NCBI GenBank assembly: GCA_919901895.1
Contig: CAKKQI010000508.1
Coordinates: 1 to 9,675 of the forward strand
Source: Candidatus Brocadiaceae bacterium
GTDB taxonomy: Bacteria > Planctomycetota > MHYJ01 > JACQXL01 > CAKKQI01
Length of the DNA stretch: 9,675 bases
Direction of reading: 5' to 3'
Shown: positions 5,011 through 9,675 of the stretch, piece by piece
Position numbering within the stretch: position 1 is the stretch's first letter
Layout of the letters: each line of letters begins with the position of its first letter
Translations under genes and position numbers: made by a program
The notes under the pieces: model-generated
What the model saw: only the letters and a program-made list of their open reading frames with translations
Databases searched by the model: none
Told to the model about the DNA's origin: nothing

Positions 5011-8000
5011 TTATACCGTTACCAAATCTTCTTATAATATCAATGTAAAAGATAACCTGACTGAAGCAGCCGCTTCGTTTTCTTTAGATATATCCGTCCA
5101 TAATGACCAGTGGTGCGAAATTAGGATTGCTTCGCTTCACTATCAAGTTTCTCTTTCCAAATTACCAGCCGAGACCATTCTTACTAAAGATAACCGATAC
5201 CACAAACTAATCTTCCGGAAAGCGGGACAATACCGTTTAGAGGGAGCAATATCACTTGCAGTCAACCAGGAAGATATTCTTCATAAATTAACAATTCCAA
5301 TCGTGCCGGCCACTTTTTCATCAGTTGAAGTAGCTATCCCGAACACTAATCTGGGAATTATTATCCAGCCGGATTCGTCTTACGAGAAAAAGGAAAAAGG
5401 GAAATCGACCTTGATTACTTTCAGTCTCCCGCTCACCGATGAAACAACCGTTATCTGGGGCCCTAAAGAGGCAATTGAGCAACGTTCAAAAGAAGTTTCA
5501 GTCAACACCACTTCGGATTCAACCATAGAAAAGGGATTATTAACCACAGTGTCATCTTTAGAATTCAGCATCGCCAATCAATCGCTCAAAAACTTTTCGC
5601 TTCTCCTCCCCGAAAAGACCACTCTTCTGGAAGTAAAAGGCAGAAACCTTGACCGCTGGTTTATCGAAAAGATGCCGGAGGGCAAGATCCTTAATGTCTT
5701 CCTGCAGAAAAGCATATCTGAAGGAGTTTACTCTTTCCAAATTATCTCTGAGACACCATTAGAATTTGATAAACCGTTTCAGATGCAGCCGTTCCGGCTG
5801 TTGAATATTCCGAAACAGAGCGGGATCCTATTATTTACCATTGTTAAAGACCTCAATTTAACCATTGAAAAAACTAAAGATTTGCAACAAATAGACACTA
5901 AATCAAGTCCTCGTCCGGCCGGGATCGGCTACCGTTGGGAAAATCAATCAGCCGAGTTAGTTTTCTCCGTCTCCAGAAAAGAACCGCGGCTCGATGCCCA
6001 GGTAGAAATGATTCATATCCTGAAGTCATATTTTATCACTACTTATGTTAAAAGTATCTGGGATATTAAGAATATCGGAGTTGATGCCTTAACCCTGTCG
6101 ATACCGGAAAAGTTCTCGGTCATTTCGGTTGCCGGCCAGGAAGTTAGGACTTATCATTTCAATGATCGGCAGTTGAAGATATTCCTGAAAAAACCGGTCC
6201 TGGGCAAAGTAAATTTCCTGGTCGAGTTGCAAAGACCATATCAACCGGACGAGACGCTTATTCTCCAGCCAATCGTCCCGGATGAAGCGGTTGGATTTGA
6301 AAGCGCCGTCGCCATCAAACCGGATAACCTGGAAACCAAAATAGTATCGGTCCGGGAGATAAACCAGATATCGCCGAAGCAATTACCGGATTGGTTTAAA
6401 AACCACTCCCCGGCTTTTGCTTTCCAGTCAAAACAGGATAACTGGCAGATAGAAGTTAAGAGCGAGATATTAAAACCGGAAATCAGCGCCGCGGTTTATG
6501 AATATCTGCATCTTTCCGAGAATATCCTGAACCGGGAAATGCATCTTAAACTTTCGGTTAAAAAAACGCCGCTTTTCAGTCTTGACCTTTCGGTTCCGGA
6601 TGATTTTACTCCGACTGAAGTTAATTCATCCGACCTTAAAGGATGGGCTTATGATGACCGTTCACATCTGTTGAAACTTACCTTTCCAGATGGGATAAAA
6701 GATGAGCATCATCTAAAAATCACTCTTAACAAAAAGATAGAAGAACAGAGTAAATTAACTATCTCATCATTCCGCTTTATTACTCCCGCCAAAGCGGTTG
6801 CTACCTATGTTATGTTCTCAGCCGCTCAAAGCATCATTCTTAAACTAACCGAACCGATTGATAATATCAGCGAAATAAGTGTCAGTAAATTACCTCCGGA
6901 AATAACGCTTAACCGCTCCGCTCTAAAAATGACATTATCTAGTTTTAGCCCGCAATGGTCGTTTAATCTTCTGACGACGCTTGAGCCCACCCGGCTGACC
7001 GCGAAAATTTCCTCCGCCCTGACGGTTCGGCCGGGTCAAATGAAAGTTTTTAATCTGGTTAATTATTCTGTTCAAGGAAACCGTGAAACAAATCGTTTTC
7101 TGGTAAAACTACCGCCCGGCGCGATCAACCCGGAAATCCAGGGTGAAGACATCAAAAACTTGGAGTCAAAAGGAGATGTCTGGGAAATTAAACTACGCCG
7201 AAAGGTCAGTTCCTATCGCCTGAGCGTGATTTATGAAAAAGTGGAACCGGAATTTTCACCCCTTGAACTTATAGATACACTTCTGGAAAGCGGAACGCTG
7301 ATTATCGCCCCCGGTAATCCGCGCGATGAAGTAACAATTGGGGAAAAAGAAAACCTGCAGGTCAGCAACACCACTGAAATAAAAATATTACCGGACCTCT
7401 TAGCCGGGTTATCCGCTCCGCCGGTCGCTTTTATTACTTATACTTCGGAAAAAGCCCGTCTTAAATTAAGCGTCAAAACCCACGAACTTAATCAAACGCT
7501 TCAAGCCAAAATATTAGATAGCCACCTCTATTCCCGCCTGCACGATAACGGGGAACTGATTACCTATTTCCAGATGGAGATAGAAAATAAAGGGAAACAG
7601 AATCTGACCATGCGACTGCCCCGGGAAACTATCTTCTGGGGCGCGTACCTCAATAACAAACCGGTTAAACCAACCAGTAAAGATACGGGCGAAATGCTTA
7701 TCCCCCTGATGCCTGAACAGAAAACAGACGGTCAGTTACTCTCTTTACTGGTCATTTATATCCAGGATATCAAGAAATTAGGCAAGACCAACAATATTTC
7801 ACTTACGATGCCCGCCACCGACCTCTCCATTAATAATGCGGTCTGGCACCTGTTCTTACCAAGCGGTCATTATCTGACAAGTAATAGCGGGAATATGGAA
7901 CTGGTCTTGAAAGACCCGGATTTGGTCTATCCCAGTCTAGTCAAGATTATTTCCAGAAGTATCATCTCCTTTATCAAAAAGGTATGGTTGGCCATCCCGC

Positions 8001-9223
8001 CGGTAGTTAAAGACGTAGTTTTTTATATTCTGATTACCTTGATAATGATTAGCGGCTTACTTTTTATCATCAAGATTATCCAGTCTATGATGACTCGTTT
8101 AAATTTCAAAGTTAAACAAACATTGAAATGGGCTACGGCCGGCGTGGTAACGACTATCTTCTTCCTGGGATTATTGAGCATGTTGATGCCGTCGCTGCAA
8201 AGTAGGAAGATAGCGAGGGAATCTTTTTCTGGAAGCGTAAGATCTCAGTGGGCACCGTCCCCTGTCTCTGAGGTGGACAAATCTCGGACGGAACTCCCCT
8301 ATTTACAAAAAGATATGGGACTAAATGACGTAATTACAGCCGAACCGGTTTGGGAAGACGCCAAGCCATCCGATCATAATGAATCGGCGGCCAATGAACT
8401 TTCTCTGGGTAATATCGCAAAAAAAGAATCAGAACTGTATGGCCGGGCCCAGAGCCAGTTACGCCGACAGAATAAATTAGATGAATTAAAAAAGATGGAA
8501 AAGCAGGTGGAGAGTTATGACCAGGCCGGCATCAGAGGCAGAAAAGATTCAGACGATCGGAAGGGAGGGTATCTTTACCAAGAAGAAATGTTCCCTACGC
8601 TGCAAAATAGTCCTATTCTGTCCGAACCACTCTCAGCGTCAAAACCTTCTGCCCCATCCGGAGAGAAAACCCCTGACACTATTAGGGTTGAGAACGAAGG
8701 TAACGCGGAAAACAGGTTTGTTACAGGAATACAAACTTTCGGTTCCGGTGGCGGTGGGCAGATAACATCCGCCTATGACAGTTCTACGTTACAACTAAAA
8801 ACCCCTGACCTGCCGCAGGTGTTTTCCAAAACCAAGCAAGGCAGAACCAAAGGGGCTTTAGCCATCCCGGTCTCTTTACCGCTTCATCAGACCGATTACT
8901 ATAGATTTCAATCCACCTATTTAGGCGAGACCGTGGCAAATGTCTCGGTCAACACCTTTTCCGGAAGTATGATATTATTCTTACAATTAATTGTCTGTTT
9001 AGCCATAAGCATATTTGTTTCATTCTTGATTTATCGTTACAATCCGTTAAGTGCGATAATCGGATTGGCCGGACTAACTGTTTTATCATTTATCGTCCCG
9101 ACACTCGTGTCGGGATTAGCCGATGAATTTTTCCGCACGGCTGGCTGGTTTAGTCTGGTTTTGCTTGTCTTAATTGCACTACTATTAAGACGAAAGATTG
9201 CACACCGGACCAGTTATTATTGA
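4907..9223 (+). CDS. Giant exported, C-terminally membrane-anchored beta-repeat protein, 1438 aa
   Basis: I know no named family for this. Residues 1-26 form a signal peptide (MKHSSLLRL, a hydrophobic core, cleavage near LIS/EE), which supports the ATG at 4907 despite the absence of a ribosome-binding site. Residues about 30-1030 are beta-rich and extracytoplasmic. Similar segments start near 45, 213, 375, 542, 712 and 882. Each has a strand pattern, a short proline-marked turn (LPE, IPE, VPD, LPP, LPR), and then a strand such as LKIFL or WEIKL followed by a YxLxV-like strand. Hydrophobic spans are at about 1037-1055 and 1075-1094, joined by a basic loop. A hydrophilic stretch of about 260 residues follows (charged helix near 1180-1210, Gly-rich FGSGGGG), then three spans at 1355-1376, 1380-1401 and 1411-1427. 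The positive-inside rule places the big domain and the second stretch outside and the RRK tail in the cytoplasm. A palindrome is embedded at 9096-9115. The next gene appears related. An envelope role is inferred only from topology. Confidence 0.92.
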   Translation: MKHSSLLRLSGLILFILGLFPATLISEETNLSLTGYTVTKSSYNINVKDNLTEAAASFSLDISVHNDQWCEIRIASLHYQVSLSKLPAETILTKDNRYHKLIFRKAGQYRLEGAISLAVNQEDILHKLTIPIVPATFSSVEVAIPNTNLGIIIQPDSSYEKKEKGKSTLITFSLPLTDETTVIWGPKEAIEQRSKEVSVNTTSDSTIEKGLLTTVSSLEFSIANQSLKNFSLLLPEKTTLLEVKGRNLDRWFIEKMPEGKILNVFLQKSISEGVYSFQIISETPLEFDKPFQMQPFRLLNIPKQSGILLFTIVKDLNLTIEKTKDLQQIDTKSSPRPAGIGYRWENQSAELVFSVSRKEPRLDAQVEMIHILKSYFITTYVKSIWDIKNIGVDALTLSIPEKFSVISVAGQEVRTYHFNDRQLKIFLKKPVLGKVNFLVELQRPYQPDETLILQPIVPDEAVGFESAVAIKPDNLETKIVSVREINQISPKQLPDWFKNHSPAFAFQSKQDNWQIEVKSEILKPEISAAVYEYLHLSENILNREMHLKLSVKKTPLFSLDLSVPDDFTPTEVNSSDLKGWAYDDRSHLLKLTFPDGIKDEHHLKITLNKKIEEQSKLTISSFRFITPAKAVATYVMFSAAQSIILKLTEPIDNISEISVSKLPPEITLNRSALKMTLSSFSPQWSFNLLTTLEPTRLTAKISSALTVRPGQMKVFNLVNYSVQGNRETNRFLVKLPPGAINPEIQGEDIKNLESKGDVWEIKLRRKVSSYRLSVIYEKVEPEFSPLELIDTLLESGTLIIAPGNPRDEVTIGEKENLQVSNTTEIKILPDLLAGLSAPPVAFITYTSEKARLKLSVKTHELNQTLQAKILDSHLYSRLHDNGELITYFQMEIENKGKQNLTMRLPRETIFWGAYLNNKPVKPTSKDTGEMLIPLMPEQKTDGQLLSLLVIYIQDIKKLGKTNNISLTMPATDLSINNAVWHLFLPSGHYLTSNSGNMELVLKDPDLVYPSLVKIISRSIISFIKKVWLAIPPVVKDVVFYILITLIMISGLLFIIKIIQSMMTRLNFKVKQTLKWATAGVVTTIFFLGLLSMLMPSLQSRKIARESFSGSVRSQWAPSPVSEVDKSRTELPYLQKDMGLNDVITAEPVWEDAKPSDHNESAANELSLGNIAKKESELYGRAQSQLRRQNKLDELKKMEKQVESYDQAGIRGRKDSDDRKGGYLYQEEMFPTLQNSPILSEPLSASKPSAPSGEKTPDTIRVENEGNAENRFVTGIQTFGSGGGGQITSAYDSSTLQLKTPDLPQVFSKTKQGRTKGALAIPVSLPLHQTDYYRFQSTYLGETVANVSVNTFSGSMILFLQLIVCLAISIFVSFLIYRYNPLSAIIGLAGLTVLSFIVPTLVSGLADEFFRTAGWFSLVLLVLIALLLRRKIAHRTSYY
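9096..9115. repeat. Palindrome in frame within a transmembrane segment of the giant gene
   Basis: TCCCGACAC (9096-9104) and GTGTCGGGA (9107-9115) form a near-perfect palindrome with only TC between the arms. It encodes VPTLVSG at residues 1397-1403, the end of the fourth membrane span. I recall similar CCCGACAC...GTGTCGGG palindromes as intergenic repeats in other genomes. Confidence 0.5.
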
Positions 9224-9253
9224 GAGTAACATAGTTAATGTCCTTCTTCGTTC

Positions 9254-9321
9254 GTCATTCCTGCGGAAGCAGGAATCCAGACGGCCTGTAATTACTGGAT
9301 TCCCGCCTGCGCGGGAATGAC
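9254..9321. repeat. GTCATTCC palindromic repeat, copy B
   Basis: GTCATTCC (9254-9261) and GGAATGAC (9314-9321) are terminal inverted repeats. TCCTGC/GCAGGA (9259-9274) is a local hairpin. GGAATCCAG (9272-9280) pairs with CTGGATTCC (9295-9303), and TCCCGC/GCGGGA is a second local hairpin near the right end. The left 54 bp match copy A at 4524-4577. The element sits between TTAATGTCC (9235-9243) and GGACATTAA (9341-9349), a perfect 9-bp outer inverted repeat. It separates the giant gene from the next one. Confidence 0.8.
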
Positions 9322-9399
9322 CCCATAGGGGGACCGATTAGGACATTAATAAGGTAAGTATCAATAGTTATAAGTTAATTATTAGAAAGGAGCACTATT

Positions 9400-9675
9400 A
9401 TGAAACGGAATCTGAAGAAATTGGTAATGAGCATCGGGTTAGCAGTTTTACTGGCGGCCGGAAATTTAATCGGCCCAGCCTCGCTTTGCTTCGGCGAGGC
9501 GGGCGAAGACAAACCGCCTTCTCCACCACCTCCGGCGGATTATGTTATTTCCAATATGGAAACAACCGGCTCGGTTTCCGGAGACCTGGGACAGTTTAAG
9601 ACGACTGTTTCTTTTACCGTCTTACAGGACGGGTGGCGGACTATTCCGTCTTTCCCTTTATCCGCCTCGCTCACT
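9400..9675 (+). CDS. Secreted protein related to the giant upstream protein, 3'-truncated by window
   Basis: The ATG at 9400 has a strong ribosome-binding site (AAAGGAG, 9386-9392, 7 bp upstream). The 92 visible residues begin with a signal peptide (MKRNLKKLVMSIGLAVLL...), followed by a short proline-rich linker (KPPSPPPPA, about 38-46). The first part of a beta domain then follows: DYVISN...SGDLGQFKTTVSFTVLQDGW. This has the same order of features as residues 35-70 of the giant protein (GYTVTK...VKDNLTEAAASFSLDISVHNDQW), so the two are probably paralogous at least in this domain. C30 is not in a proper lipobox (ASLC), so I do not call a lipoprotein. A palindrome (9478-9500) covers the end of the signal peptide. 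The total length is unknown. Confidence 0.85.
   Translation, partial: MKRNLKKLVMSIGLAVLLAAGNLIGPASLCFGEAGEDKPPSPPPPADYVISNMETTGSVSGDLGQFKTTVSFTVLQDGWRTIPSFPLSASLT
9478..9500. repeat. Palindrome in frame at the signal-peptide end of the last gene
   Basis: GCCTCGC (9478-9484) and GCGAGGC (9494-9500) form a perfect 7-bp stem around TTTGCTTCG. It encodes ASLCFGEA at about residues 27-34, between the hydrophobic core of the signal peptide and the proline linker. The sequence resembles GCCTCGC...GCGAGGC repeats seen elsewhere (from memory). It may have been inserted in frame. Confidence 0.45.

Noticed and set aside
8517..8765. 82-codon plus-strand frame inside the giant gene
   Set aside because: It overlaps the real gene in another frame, is Lys/Arg/Pro-rich with no family resemblance, and has no start signal.
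9475..9492. Lipoprotein signal in the last gene
   Set aside because: The residues before the cysteine are A-S-L; a lipobox needs G, A or S at -1, so ordinary cleavage is more likely.

Overview
The window looks like chromosomal DNA from a Gram-negative-type, probably uncultivated bacterium. Two proteins carry signal peptides and one has a very large exported domain anchored in the inner membrane. The short palindromic repeats scattered between and inside genes resemble those I associate with Planctomycetota, Omnitrophota and similar environmental lineages. That placement is an impression, not a demonstration. All genes lie on the + strand.

Layout. (1) 1-1746: the C-terminal two thirds of an adenosylcobalamin-dependent (class II) ribonucleotide reductase, NrdJ, followed by a clear intrinsic terminator. 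(2) 1809-1955: a leader containing an 86-bp inverted-repeat element that runs up to the next gene and creates a misleading upstream ATG. (3) 1956-3257: a protein of about 430 residues that I do not recognise, with a short palindromic repeat inserted in frame. (4) 3262-3402: an open, start-less reading frame that may be a gene remnant. (5) 3417-4280: panB, ketopantoate hydroxymethyltransferase (pantothenate/CoA synthesis), with a good ribosome-binding site. (6) 4281-4906: 626 bp without a gene, packed with at least three unrelated palindromic elements and ending in a strong promoter. (7) 4907-9223: a 1438-residue exported membrane protein whose large extracytoplasmic part appears to be six degenerate beta-rich repeats of about 165-170 residues. 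(8) 9224-9399: a spacer with a second copy of the GTCATTCC repeat. (9) 9400 to the end: the start of a second secreted protein whose first domain resembles the first repeat of the giant protein.

The metabolic genes (nrdJ, panB) are housekeeping and probably unrelated to each other. The last two genes look like a tandem pair of related envelope proteins.

The most notable observations are these. A perfect 15-bp inverted repeat brackets the promoter and signal-peptide codons of the giant gene, so it could be an invertible switch or a pair of operators. The same promoter predicts an almost leaderless mRNA. The giant protein shows a regular repeat architecture. Four of the five genes contain a short palindrome in frame, in places where proteins tolerate change (linker, loop, membrane segment, signal-peptide end).
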